Part shown: positions 33,269 through 42,289 of the stretch, in pieces
Layout: every line of letters starts with the position of its first letter
How positions within the stretch are numbered: position 1 is the first letter of the stretch
Assembly: GCA_963774945.1 (NCBI GenBank)
Contig: CAVZHA010000015.1
Span: 434,001 to 498,000, forward strand
Origin: Trebonia sp963774945
GTDB taxonomy: Bacteria; Actinomycetota; Actinomycetes; Streptosporangiales; Streptosporangiaceae
Direction: 5' to 3'
Length of the DNA stretch: 64,000 bases
Made by a program: the position numbers and the translations under genes
Notes under the pieces: model-generated
Told to the model about the DNA's origin: nothing
Seen by the model: only the letters and a program-made list of their open reading frames with translations
Database searches by the model: none

Positions 33269-33346
33269 GCAGTACGAGGCGGGCAGCGCGGCCGGCGTTC
33301 ATCGGCGGATAATGGAGACAAGTCCCCCAGCTACTCCAGGATCTCC

Positions 33347-34096
33347 ATGCCTCGTCGTCCTCACATGCTGCAAGAGCTCGGCTTCGCGGTCCGGCAGGAC
33401 GGCGAAGTCCTGCGCGGCACCGCGTCGGTCACCCCCTACATGCGCGTGCCTGGCACCGATTGCCTGCGCGCCTCGATTCTGGCGTCGTGGGCGGACATGC
33501 TCTGCGGTCTGCTGTCGATGCGGGCCTTCGCCGGGCAGGTGTCGGTCACGCTGGAGCTGGACGTGCACCTGTACCGTCCAGCGCCGGGCTCGGGAACGGT
33601 GACCGCCGTCGGCCGGCCGGTCAAGGCCGGCCGTTCGGTGTTCGTGGGCGAGGTGGAGTTCGCCGATGCGCGCGGCGAGGCGTTCGGGTTCAGCGCCGCG
33701 TCGTTCATGGTGGCGCCGGACACGACGCTGCGGCCGCCGCGGCTGTCCAGCCTCGAGATCCCGCCGCAGGACGCCCGGCTGAGCATGCCGCTGGCGGAGC
33801 GGGCCGACTGCAAACGGCAGGCGCCGGGGGTGGCGGTGCTGCATAAGTCCGAGGACGGGCTGAACAGTGCCAAGACCGTGCACGGGGGGCTCATCGCGCT
33901 CGCGGCCGAGGAGGCGGTGCTGTCCCTCACCCCGGGGACGTCCCTGTCGTCGCTGGCGCTGCGCTACCTGCAGCCGGTGCGGGTCGGGCCGGCCGTCGCG
34001 ACCGCACGGGTGCGGCACGGGCTCGGGCGGGTGGAGCTGCGCGACTCCGGCAGCGGCGACCGGCTGGCGGTGACGGCGACCACGCGCTCGTTCTAA
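33347..34096 (+). CDS. Thioesterase family protein (PaaI-like, double hotdog)
   Basis: 249 residues. Two hotdog-fold halves: the first has TPYMRVPGTDCLRASILASWADMLCGLLSM and VTLELDVHLYRPAPGSG; the second has TVHGGLIALAAEEAVLSL and ALRYLQPVRVGPAVATARV. This is the pattern of acyl-CoA thioesterases of the PaaI type. ATG 33347 has only a weak upstream purine stretch (CAGGATCTCC). No partner operon visible. Confidence 0.8.
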   Translation: MPRRPHMLQELGFAVRQDGEVLRGTASVTPYMRVPGTDCLRASILASWADMLCGLLSMRAFAGQVSVTLELDVHLYRPAPGSGTVTAVGRPVKAGRSVFVGEVEFADARGEAFGFSAASFMVAPDTTLRPPRLSSLEIPPQDARLSMPLAERADCKRQAPGVAVLHKSEDGLNSAKTVHGGLIALAAEEAVLSLTPGTSLSSLALRYLQPVRVGPAVATARVRHGLGRVELRDSGSGDRLAVTATTRSF

Positions 34097-34123
34097 CCGG
34101 CGCGGTCGCCCGGCGCTGCCCGG

Positions 34124-34684
34124 CTAGTCAGCCTTCCTGGTGTTGCGGCGGAGGGCGTCGATGATGAACTCCGCCTTCGCCTCGGTGTAGGCCTCCCGAT
34201 CGTGGGGGTGCTCGGCCGTCAGCCGTCGTTTCAGGTTCGCGTACGTGTCCGCGAGCTCGTCGTCGCGGCGGAGGGCGTCGCGGAACTCGAGCTGCTGCGC
34301 CCACCGCTCATGGCCGGCCTGGATCAGGTGCAGGTGCGCGTAGCGGCGCTGCCCGGTCGGATCGGGCTTGACATAGAACCGGCGCCACGGCCGTTGGTCG
34401 AGGTCCGGCGGGACGTGGTGCCAGCCGTCGGCGGTTAGTTTCCGGCCTGCCTCGTCGACGACGGCGTCGAGGTCAGCCACCTGCGCCATCAGGTCGATGA
34501 TGGGCTTGGCGGCGAGGCCGGGCACCGAGGTGGAGCCGACGTGCTCCACGACCCCGTCCACCAGCCACGGTTCCAGGATCTCGACCAGGCGTGCTCGCTC
34601 GGCCTCGGCCTGTTCGATCAGGCGGGGATCGTGCGGGTGAATCTCCGGCTGCGCATGGGCCCAGGGCGGGGTGTTATCGCTCAC
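34124..34684 (-). CDS. GrpB family protein (UPF0157, nucleotidyltransferase-like)
   Basis: 186 residues. Signature VVEHVGSTSVPGLAAKPIIDLMAQV, then RFYVKPDPTGQRRYAHLHLIQAGHERW, matching the GrpB family, which has a predicted nucleotidyltransferase fold. Ends with a helical KRRLTAEHPHDREAYTEAKAEFI. Function in bacteria is unestablished. Convergent with the thioesterase gene. Confidence 0.9.
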   Translation of the reverse strand: MSDNTPPWAHAQPEIHPHDPRLIEQAEAERARLVEILEPWLVDGVVEHVGSTSVPGLAAKPIIDLMAQVADLDAVVDEAGRKLTADGWHHVPPDLDQRPWRRFYVKPDPTGQRRYAHLHLIQAGHERWAQQLEFRDALRRDDELADTYANLKRRLTAEHPHDREAYTEAKAEFIIDALRRNTRKAD

Positions 34685-34875
34685 CAGCTCACGCTACCCC
34701 GAGCGATCGAGGTCACTCGATGGAACCTCCGCGGGGTGCTAATTGGCTTGCGGGAAGCTCCGGCGTCGGGCGCGCATGGCGGGTGAAGTCTCCGCTGCTG
34801 GAGCTGACGCATCCGTCAGCCCAAGACTGAGTAATGTGCCCCGCCGACGGGCGGCCGGGACGGATTGGGCCGAGA

Positions 34876-35850
34876 ATGGTGGCCATGACGTTGTCGTCGG
34901 CGTTCACGGAGAAGTTCGGGATCAGGCATCCGATCGCGCTGGCGCCGATGGGGGGATCGGCGGGCGGGGCGCTGGCGGCGGCGGTGTCGAACGGCGGCGG
35001 GCTCGGGCTGCTCGGCAGCGGCAACGGGGACCGGGCGTGGCTGGCGCGGGAACTGCCGCTCCTGGTCGAGGGAACCAGCCAGCCGTGGGGTGTCGGCTTC
35101 CAGAGCTGGGCGATCGATCCGAGCGTGGTCGAGTACGCGCTCGGGTTCGAGCCCCGGGCGGTCATGCTCTCCTTCGGTGACCCGCGCCCATTCGCGGGAA
35201 TCGTCCGCGAGTCAGGCGCCACCTTGATCATCCAGGTCACCGATCTGGATGAGGCCCGGCAGGCGATGGACGAGGGGGCGGACCTGATCGTCGCGCAGGG
35301 CACCGAAGCCGGGGGGCACGGCGCCCGGCGCGGGTGGTCGACGCTGGCGTTCGTGCCGGGCGTGGTCGACCTCGTCGCGCCGGTGCCGGTGCTGGCGGCC
35401 GGCGGTATCGCGGACGGGCGGGGGGTGGCGGCCGCGCTCGCGCTCGGCGCGCGCGGGGCGCTGATCGGCACCCGGTTCCTGGCGACGGCCGAGGCGCTGA
35501 CCGACCCGGACGCGAAGAAGGCCATCGTCGACGGCAGCGGGGAGGAGACCGAGCGGAGCAGCGTGCTCGACATCGCCCGGGGCTCGCGCTGGCCGCTCGA
35601 GTACACCGGGCGCACGCTCGGGCATCCCTTCCTCGATCGGTGGCGGGACGCCGAGGCCGAACTGGCGGCCGAACCCGACGATGTCAGGCGCGCCTATCGG
35701 GAGGCGATCGCGTGCGGTGAGATTCCGGCCGAGCCGGTCTGGGCGAGCCAGGCGATCGGGCTTATCCGCGATCTGCCGCCGGCCGCCGAGCTGGTCGGCG
35801 TGCTCGCCGCGCAGGCCGAAGAGGCGCTCGGCCGGGCGCTGGCGGGTTAG
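34876..35850 (+). CDS. Nitronate monooxygenase / 2-nitropropane dioxygenase family
   Basis: 324 residues, FMN-binding TIM barrel. Conserved blocks: FGIRHPIALAPMGGSAGGALAAAVSNGGGLGLLG, TLIIQVTDLDEARQAMDEGADLIVAQGTEAGGHGARRG (catalytic His region), VPVLAAGGIADGRGVAAALALGARGALIGTRFLAT (phosphate site). Oxidises alkyl nitronates or related carbon acids. Start ATG 34876, or ATG 34885; neither has a strong ribosome site. Confidence 0.9.
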   Translation: MVAMTLSSAFTEKFGIRHPIALAPMGGSAGGALAAAVSNGGGLGLLGSGNGDRAWLARELPLLVEGTSQPWGVGFQSWAIDPSVVEYALGFEPRAVMLSFGDPRPFAGIVRESGATLIIQVTDLDEARQAMDEGADLIVAQGTEAGGHGARRGWSTLAFVPGVVDLVAPVPVLAAGGIADGRGVAAALALGARGALIGTRFLATAEALTDPDAKKAIVDGSGEETERSSVLDIARGSRWPLEYTGRTLGHPFLDRWRDAEAELAAEPDDVRRAYREAIACGEIPAEPVWASQAIGLIRDLPPAAELVGVLAAQAEEALGRALAG

Positions 35851-35917
35851 CCTCTCGGCTCCTAACTGATACGCGGCTGATACCCGTGCCGCGCCATACT
35901 GGGCCGGTGGGGCCGAA

Positions 35918-37882
35918 ATGGCGGTTATCCCGGAAACGACGCCAGCGCCTGCGGCACGAGAACCAGGCTGGCGTCGCTGCCTGACGCCGTGGCGGTCGCC
36001 TGCGGATCAGCCCGGCTGGGCGCGGCCGGCGCTGCTCGCCATCGCCGTCGTCGCGGCGGTCGGCTACGGCTGGGGAATGGCCGGCGCCAGCGTCGAGCCG
36101 TTCTACGGCGCGGCCGCCCGGAGCATGTCTGCGAGCTGGCACGACTTCATCTTCGGGGCGTTCGACCCGGCCGAGACGGTCACCGTCGACAAGCTGCCGG
36201 GCGCGCTGTGGATGCAGGCGCTGTCGCTGCGGGTGTTCGGCTTCCACATCTGGGCGCTGGTCCTGCCGCAGGTCATCGAGGGCGTGCTCACGATCCTGGC
36301 GCTCTACCGGGCGGTCCGCCGGCTGGCCGGGCCCGCGGCCGGGCTGACCGCCGCCGCCGTGCTCGCGGTCACGCCGATCACGGTCCTGCTCAGCCGGGGC
36401 AACGTGTCCGACTCGCTGCTGATCCTGCTGCTGGTGCTCGCGGCCGACGCCACCTCGGCCGCGCTGGTGGCCGGGTCACTGCCGCAGCTGCTGATCGCGG
36501 GGGCCTGGGTCGGCCTGGCGTTCCAGGCGAAGATGATCCAGGCCTGGCTGGCGCTGCCCGCGCTGGCGGCCGCCTACCTGCTGGCCGCGCCCGCCGCGCG
36601 GCTGCGCACCCGGTGCGCCCACGTCGCGCTGGCCGGGCTGGTCACCGTGGTGATCTCGCTGTCGTGGATGACGGCGGTGTCGCTGGTCCCGGCGGGCGAC
36701 CGACCGTACGTGGACGGCAGCTCCAACGACTCGGCCTACGCGCAGGTCTTCGACTACAACGGCCTCGGCCGGCTGACCGGGAGCTGGGCGACGGAGGCCG
36801 GGCCGCCGTCGCCGATTATCGTCGCCGCGGTTGAGAGCGGGCGCTTGCTCAACGCCCAGACGATGGCGGTCAAGCCGAGCTGGCACCGGCTGCTGTCCGG
36901 CCCGTTCGCGGCCGACGGCGGCTGGCTGCTGCCGGCCGCCCTGGCCGGCGCGCTTGGCGCGCTCATCTCCCGCCGCCGCCGGGACCGGCGCGATCCGCTG
37001 CGCGCGGCCGTCGTGCTGTGGGGCGGCTGGTGGCTGATCCTGGCGGTCTTCTTCAGCGCTGGCACGTACCTGAACTCGTACTACGTGGCGGCGCTGGTCC
37101 CGGCGGTGGCCGCGCTGTGCGGGGCCGGCCTGGCCGCGTGCGGGCCGCGGCCGTGGTCGGCCCGGGTGCGGCTGATCGTCGCGGCGACGGTGCTCGGCTG
37201 CGCCGGCTACGGCGCCTACCTGATGTCGGGGACGGCATCCGGGCCGCTGCTGCTGACCGTACTGGCGCTGGTGGTGGCGGCCGCCGCCGTTGGCCAGCTG
37301 CTGCTGCGGGCGTCGGGCCGGGGCGGGCACCTGACCTCGCTCGCGTTCGCCGGGGTGGCGGTGCTGCTGCTTCCCGCAGCGGCGTCGGTGACGTCCGTGG
37401 CCCAGGGGCTGGGGCCGTTTGACATTCCGTTCGAGTCATCGAAGACCGCGCGCAATAACCAGCTGCTGGCGGCGGCCGGACCGACCTATGCCAGGGCCGC
37501 TCAGGGGCTGGCGCTCGAGCGGCCGCCGGGCGACGCGCTGTTCGCGACCGACACCTCCGGCCTGGCGCAGAACTACATCTTGTACAGCGGCCTTGAGGTA
37601 CTGCCGATCGGCGGCTACCTCGGCAACGTGCCCGCCCCGACGCTGGCCGAGCTGCAGGCCGACATCAGCCGCGGCTACGTGCGGGCGTTCGTGCTGCCGG
37701 TGTCGCCGTCGGGCACCGATCCTCGGGTGCGGTGGATCGAGTCGCACTGCGCCAGGGAGCCGGCGCCGCCGAACAGCCCGCCGCGGCCGTACGCGAACTT
37801 CTTCTGCGCACGCGCCCCGGTATCGGTCACTCAGCCGGCTAGCCCGGCGCCGGTCACCGAGCCCCCGGGCCAGAAACGGTGA
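35918..37882 (+). CDS. Glycosyltransferase family 39 / ArnT-like mannosyltransferase
   Basis: 654 residues, about eleven to twelve membrane helices. After a cytoplasmic N-terminus, VEPFYGAAARSMSASWHDFIFGAFDPAETVTVDKLPGALW gives the first extracytoplasmic loop of GT-C enzymes with conserved Asp/Glu. LSRGNVSDSLLILLLVLAAD and WVGLAFQAKMIQAWLALPAL are family hallmarks. A soluble C-terminal domain follows with GPTYARAAQGLALERPPGDALFATDTSGLAQNYI. Transfers a sugar from a polyprenyl-phosphate donor on the outer membrane face. GTG or ATG start near 35918. Confidence 0.88.
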   Translation: MAVIPETTPAPAAREPGWRRCLTPWRSPADQPGWARPALLAIAVVAAVGYGWGMAGASVEPFYGAAARSMSASWHDFIFGAFDPAETVTVDKLPGALWMQALSLRVFGFHIWALVLPQVIEGVLTILALYRAVRRLAGPAAGLTAAAVLAVTPITVLLSRGNVSDSLLILLLVLAADATSAALVAGSLPQLLIAGAWVGLAFQAKMIQAWLALPALAAAYLLAAPAARLRTRCAHVALAGLVTVVISLSWMTAVSLVPAGDRPYVDGSSNDSAYAQVFDYNGLGRLTGSWATEAGPPSPIIVAAVESGRLLNAQTMAVKPSWHRLLSGPFAADGGWLLPAALAGALGALISRRRRDRRDPLRAAVVLWGGWWLILAVFFSAGTYLNSYYVAALVPAVAALCGAGLAACGPRPWSARVRLIVAATVLGCAGYGAYLMSGTASGPLLLTVLALVVAAAAVGQLLLRASGRGGHLTSLAFAGVAVLLLPAAASVTSVAQGLGPFDIPFESSKTARNNQLLAAAGPTYARAAQGLALERPPGDALFATDTSGLAQNYILYSGLEVLPIGGYLGNVPAPTLAELQADISRGYVRAFVLPVSPSGTDPRVRWIESHCAREPAPPNSPPRPYANFFCARAPVSVTQPASPAPVTEPPGQKR

Positions 37883-37996
37883 TAAGCACCAGAGCCTAGA
37901 TGAGGCAGCGCTGTCAGTCAGCGAGGTGACACATGAAGCTGTTGATGATCTACAGCGACGGGCAGCACATTTTAGAATACGGTTGGGCAAGCCCAT

Positions 37997-38390
37997 TCAT
38001 GACCTCTCGTTGCCTGCCATCTGGAGTTCGCGGAAAAGCTCGTGCACGGAGGTCCACGGGTTCCGTTCCCGTGGAGGAGTCGGATCGGCGAATTGGCCAT
38101 GAAGTGCGTCGGCCCTTGCGGCCGCGGTGTCCTGGTGGTCACGGATTACGTTGTAATCGAATCGCTTTCCATGTTTGTCGTAACCGCAGGACAGCCCCAT
38201 GAGCTGTTCGCAGGCTGCATCGGACGTGAGCCATGCGCGGTGATCCCTCATGTGCAGGATGAGCCATAGTTCGAAGCAGGGATTGCTGATTCCACACCGT
38301 ATTTTGTTGCGAAGGGTAGACCAAGAAGCGCTTCCGCTGCTCCAGCCTGCCGGTGCCGCGTTTTAGAGAGCGTTGGTTCTTGGGGACCAT
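37997..38390 (-). pseudogene. RloB/AbiLii-like gene, internally deleted
   Basis: Two parts in different frames. The N-terminal part MVPKNQRSLKRGTGRLEQRKRFLVYPSQQ resembles the basic start of RloB proteins (RKRxLIVCEG). The C-terminal part KIRCGISNPCFELWLILH, with CEQLMGLSCGYDKHGKRFDY, carries the SNPCFELWL signature. About 100 residues normally between them are missing and the join is out of frame, so no functional protein is expected. The ATG lies 28 bases inside the preceding ATPase gene, the usual coupled arrangement of RloA/RloB (AbiLi/AbiLii) pairs. Confidence 0.75.
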
Positions 38391-39368
38391 GATGCTAACT
38401 CTTCCCGGAGGCTCTCAAGTGCGATGTCATCCAGGAACGGGATGGCGCCATACCGTCCGGCCAGATAGCGCTTTTCGACGTTCTCCAGTCCGTCGCGTAC
38501 CCGATACTCGGCGAGCGCAGTAAGCTTCGTCGCCCCGGACTCATCTTTCTCGGTGAACCAGACCTGATCCCGTCGCAGTCGTCCCGGCGCCGATGGCCCG
38601 AGCAACGAAACATTGTGCGTATTGAACAGCAACTGCGCGCCTGTAACGTTTGTTTCGGGATCCTGAAAAAGATGCACCAGATGCGCCGCAAGAAGAGGAT
38701 GAAGATGAGCGTCGAGTTCATCAACCACGAGGATCCTTCCCCATCTTATCGCCGCCACCACCGGCCCCACCAGGAGAAGCCAGGCCAACGTTCCGCTGGA
38801 TTCCTCATCGATGGTGAGCCGGGCAACGTTGACGCCGCTACGGTGGATGAACTCTACTTTCGGCACCTTGAGCGGGCCTACTTCAGTAACTTCAGGGTCG
38901 TAGGCTTGCACAAATTCGAGGAACCTCTTGCCGACCTGCTCCGGAATTTCTTCTTCGTCCTCGACCTCAAGATCGATTACTCCCGTATCCGCATAGCGCA
39001 GCAGATCTCGGAGCGGCTCCCGATCCTGACTCTCCCATTCCTGCAAGGTAACGGATCCGGATATCTGCGACCCTGCGCGCACCGGGAAGATATCGGAAAC
39101 GAACCAGTCGTAGATCGGCTTCAGCTGTGGATGGTTGTTCGCCGCTGCTGTTGATAGGTAAAGACTGTTTGGCCGCATGAGATCAGCTATGTTCCGTCTC
39201 AAGCGCCTCAACAATATTCGATTTTCCCGACGCGTTGGCGCCGTAGATCGCCGCCGCGGGCAGAACGTCCATGCCGGAATCACCAGGCGAGCGCACCGCG
39301 ATGTCCTTGTGATCGCCAACCGCAATCATGCTGAGCTCGGCTTCGTCCCGGATCGATCCAGACGGCAT
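38363..39368 (-). pseudogene. RloA/AbiLi-like AAA ATPase gene, degenerate
   Basis: N-terminal piece SIRDEAELSMIA, AAIYGANASGKSNIVEAL (Walker A), then a +1 shift near 39195 and RRNIADLMRPNSLYLSTAAANNHPQLKPIYDWF, IDEESSGTLAWLLLVGPVVAAI, RILVVDELDAHLHPLLAAHLVHLF (Walker B with the ELD), LLFNTHNVSLL. In intact COG1106-type ATPases about 100 residues separate Walker A from the RPN block; here they are absent, and the N-terminal strand before SIRDE is replaced. It is a decayed defence ATPase, partner of the following rloB remnant. Confidence 0.8.
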
Positions 39369-39410
39369 CGAGTGGCCGTGTTCTACACCACCTCGTAGCC
39401 CGCCCCGTCG

Positions 39411-39428
39411 CCGGGGAGCGCTCCCCGG
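39411..39428. repeat. Perfect 18-bp palindrome
   Basis: CCGGGGAGCGCTCCCCGG reads identically on both strands. It lies upstream of the ATPase pseudogene and ahead of a small + strand reading frame. No T-run follows, so it is not a typical intrinsic terminator. Confidence 0.7.
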
Positions 39429-39445
39429 TCGTCGTTCTTGATGGG

Positions 39446-39671
39446 ATGACCACTGAGTTGGCGAGCGAGCTGGCCGAGCAGATCGCGGTCGGTGGTCTCT
39501 GGCTGGAGGCGGCCGCCTCCAGCCCCCGACATAGACGAGAAGGCCCAGGCCGGGCTCAAGTTCTCCGCCGCGCTCCCCCGTGACCTCGCCATCCAGACGC
39601 TGGCAGCCAGGCTGGCCGACCTCGAGCACGCTGCGCTCGTGCTGCGCGGGCGGGTCCGCTTTGAGCGTTAG
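39446..39671 (+). CDS. Small hypothetical protein, +1 shift as read
   Basis: ATG 39446 begins MTTELASELAEQIAVGGLWLEAAAS; one base on, the next frame continues PDIDEKAQAGLKFSAALPRDLAIQTLAARLADLEHAALVLRGRVRFER to a TAG at 39669. Joined length is about 74 residues. Composition and codon use look genuinely coding, but I do not recognise the family. It could be a remnant; it sits between the decayed defence locus and a TetR gene. Confidence 0.4.
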
Positions 39672-39708
39672 TCCGCCGTCGGCCAGCGGTGGGGCGCGGT
39701 TGGGGGTG

Positions 39709-39732
39709 GAGAGTCGCCCGGGACCGTTCGGG
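39709..39732 (+). repeat. Dispersed GGACCGTTCG box, copy D
   Basis: GAGAGTCGCCCGGGACCGTT then CGGGATGAATGA, 38 bases past the stop of the minus-strand TetR gene, preceded by a short G-rich tract (GGTTGGGGGTGG). Confidence 0.7.
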
Positions 39733-39769
39733 ATGAATGAATTGGAATTTGGATTTGTTCGAGGCTGCG

Positions 39770-40396
39770 CTATTGCCAGGGGCGGAGGGCGAGGTCGGTG
39801 GCGCGGCGCAGTTGGCGCCGGAGGCTGTCGGGGTCGGCCAGCGCGTCCGGGTCGTCGAGCAGCACCTGCAGCGCCGCGCTGACCGCGCCGACGAAGGCGC
39901 CGACCAGGGCGGCCGCGCTGACCTGGTCGAGCTCGGCCGGGAAGGCGCGCTGCAGGTGGCCGGCGATCTCGCGCTGGGCGTCGAGCTGAATCTGCAGGGC
40001 GCGCCCCCGCACCGCCGGGACCGTCCGGAACAGCGCGACCCGGACCGCCGCGAGCCGGTCCACCATGTCGTCCGGCTCGCCGTCGGCCCCGCCGACGTCG
40101 CGCAGCGCGCGCAGCAGCACGTCGGCCGGGCGGTCGCCGGGCTTGCGGTTCGCGATCGCGGTCACCGCCGCCGCCACCCGGGCGTCGCTCTCGGGGAACA
40201 GCAGCTCCTCCTTGCTCGCGAAGTAGCTGAAGAAGGTGCGGGTGCCGATGTCGGCCGCCTCGGCGATGTCGGCGACGGTGGTGCCGTCGTAGCCGTTGCG
40301 CTCGAACAGGTCGATCGCCGCGTCGATCAGCGCCCGGCGGGTGCGGTCCCGCTTGCGCTCGCGCAGGGTGCGGCCGGAGCCGGTGGTGGGCGACAT
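39770..40396 (-). CDS. TetR family transcriptional regulator
   Basis: 208 residues. HTH: RRALIDAAIDLFERNGYDGTTVADIAEAADIGTRTFFSYFASKEELLFPE. C-terminal ligand domain includes a TetR_C-type VRVALFRTVPAVRGRALQIQLDAQREIAGHLQ. It is divergent from an FAD monooxygenase with only 76 bases between them and a palindrome in that gap, so it most likely represses that gene and itself. Confidence 0.9.
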   Translation of the reverse strand: MSPTTGSGRTLRERKRDRTRRALIDAAIDLFERNGYDGTTVADIAEAADIGTRTFFSYFASKEELLFPESDARVAAAVTAIANRKPGDRPADVLLRALRDVGGADGEPDDMVDRLAAVRVALFRTVPAVRGRALQIQLDAQREIAGHLQRAFPAELDQVSAAALVGAFVGAVSAALQVLLDDPDALADPDSLRRQLRRATDLALRPWQ

Positions 40397-40429
40397 GCCA
40401 GGCCAGTGTACCGCATCGGCTGCATTTCA

Positions 40430-40457
40430 GCACTCATTGTATTTCTGCATTGAGTGC
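40430..40457. promoter_or_regulatory. Probable TetR operator
   Basis: GCACTCA, 14 bases, TGAGTGC: perfect 7-bp arms in the gap between the divergent tetR and monooxygenase genes, with GAGTGCGGATAGAGTGCGG repeating the arm just before the monooxygenase ATG. Confidence 0.55.
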
Positions 40458-40472
40458 GGATAGAGTGCGGCT

Positions 40473-41600
40473 ATGAAACAACGCACAGTGCTGATTTCCG
40501 GGGCCGGCGTGGCCGGGCCCACCCTGGCCTACTGGCTGTCCCGTTCCGGCTTCGAGCCGACCGTGGTCGAGCGCTCGGACCGGCAGCGGTCCAGCGGCAA
40601 CCCGGTCGACGTCCGGGGCGAGGCGATGGACGTGGCCGAGCGGATGGGCGTGCTGCCGCGCGCTGCGCGAGGCCGCGACGACCGTGTCCGGCCTGGCCTT
40701 CGTCAACGCAGCCGGACGCCGGATCGGCCGCATCGCGGTCGGCCAGGCGGACGGCAGCGAGCTCGAGGTGCCGCGGGCCGACCTCGCCGCGGTCATGTAC
40801 GACGCCGCCCGCGAGCGGGCCGAGTTCGTGTTCGGCGACTCCGTCACGGCGCTGCGGCAGGACGCGGCCGGCGTGGACGTCACCTTCGACGACGGGCGCG
40901 CCGCGCCGGTTCGACCTCGTCGTCGGGGCCGACGGGCTGCACTCGGCGGTGCGCCGCCTGGCGTTCGGTCCGGCCTCCGGCTACGTGCGCCATCTGGGCA
41001 TGTACGTCGCCACGCTCCAGCTCGGGTACCCGGCCGACGACCCGAGCACGGTGCTGATGCACAACCTGCCCGGGCGGTCGGTCTCGGTCCATCCGGTCAA
41101 CGGGAACGCGATGGCGGCCTTCATCTTCCGCAGCCGGGCCATCGCCGGGCTGGACAACCGCGATACGGCGGCCTGCAAGCAGATCGTGCTCGACGCCTAC
41201 CGCGACGGCGGCTGGGAACTGCCGCGCCTGCTCGACCGGGTGACGCGCCGCCGATGACCTGTACTTCGACTCGGTCAGCCGGGTCCGGCTGCCGTCCTGG
41301 TCCCGGGGGCGGGTCGCCCTGCTCGGGGACGCCGCCTCCTGCATGTCGCTCTTCGGCAACGGGTCGAGCCTGGCCATCGCCGGCGCCGCCACGCTCGCGC
41401 GGGCGCTCGGCGCCGCCCCCGACGACCCGGCGACCGCGTTCGGGGCCTATGAGGCCGAGCATCGCGTCCGGGTCAGGCCGACCCAACGCGGCCGCCTGAT
41501 CGCGGGCGCGCTGCTGGTGCCGGCCAGCCGCGGCGGCATCACCGCCCGCGATCTGGCCGTACGGGTATTCGGCCGATCACCGGCGCCTGCCGCGGCCTAG
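40473..41600 (+). CDS. FAD-dependent monooxygenase (PHBH-like), three frameshifts as read
   Basis: About 375 residues when joined. VLISGAGVAGPTLAYWLSRSGFEPTVVERSD is the FAD-binding GxGxxG motif, FDLVVGADGLHSAVRRLAFG the DG motif, and RVALLGDAASCMSLFGNGSSLAIAGAATLARALG the GD motif. Single extra C bases at about 40660, 40907 and 41252 shift the frame; removing them restores one continuous protein. Class A flavoprotein monooxygenase acting on aromatic or polyketide-like substrates, possibly a drug-inactivating enzyme. Divergent from the TetR gene that probably controls it. Confidence 0.85.
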
Positions 41601-41730
41601 CATTCTGTTCCGCGCTTTGTGGTCCTTTGTGTGCCGTACCGATAGGATCACACAATTGAAATCGTCCGCTTGACAGCGCGCAGCCGACGCGGAATGCTTT
41701 TACTTTTATCCAAGCATGGCGGGGGGCCTC

Positions 41731-42270
41731 ATGGCAACGGTCACGGTAAGCGCACCGGACAGCGATCAAGTACTAAAAGTCTGGCGAATCGTGCTCACGA
41801 TTGTCGGCGCTATTGGCATCGTGGCGGGACTTTCCGTCGAACTGGTGGCGGTCAATTATCATCAGGTCACGCAGGCCATCGTGACCGGGAGTTCGCCCGA
41901 CACCGTGACGACGACCGTCACCGGGCCTTCGGCTCCGCCCGCGGCGCTGATTACCGGGCTCGTGGCGGCCGGTGTCGTCCTCCTGATGATCGCGGCCTTT
42001 TTCCCGCGCATTACCAAGGTGGTATTCCCGTGGGGCGGCGAGCTCGACTTCGGCACCAGCGCCGCGCTGACGGGAGTCATTGCGACTAAGACCAGCAATG
42101 CGGCTGAAGCGGAAAGATTGTTCAAGGGAGCTGCGGCCGCCATCGCTTCCGATGCGCCGCCGCCGATGCGACTTGCGGCCAGGCAGCAGATAGCCTGGAA
42201 TATGCCATCTCGCATCGACGAGGGGACGTTGAATCAGATCGTCGACTCTGTTCGCGGCGGATCCACCTGA
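41731..42270 (+). CDS. Two-helix membrane protein, unknown
   Basis: 179 residues from ATG 41731, preceded by GGGGGGCC; ATG 41716 is possible. Membrane helices at about 22-45 (IVLTIVGAIGIVAGLSVELVAV) and 75-97 (ALITGLVAAGVVLLMIAAFF). The cytoplasmic tail includes VVFPWGGELDFGTSAALTGVIA. No family recognised. The segment 41600-41720 upstream is AT-richer than its surroundings. Confidence 0.6.
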   Translation: MATVTVSAPDSDQVLKVWRIVLTIVGAIGIVAGLSVELVAVNYHQVTQAIVTGSSPDTVTTTVTGPSAPPAALITGLVAAGVVLLMIAAFFPRITKVVFPWGGELDFGTSAALTGVIATKTSNAAEAERLFKGAAAAIASDAPPPMRLAARQQIAWNMPSRIDEGTLNQIVDSVRGGST

Positions 42271-42289
42271 CTTATGGCAGGATCGGCTG

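Noticed and set aside
37933..38269. + strand small frames in the rloB region
   Set aside because: The minus strand carries the recognisable SNPCFELWL block; the + frames have no motif.
39411..39428. Intrinsic terminator
   Set aside because: The palindrome is perfect but is not followed by a T-run on either strand.
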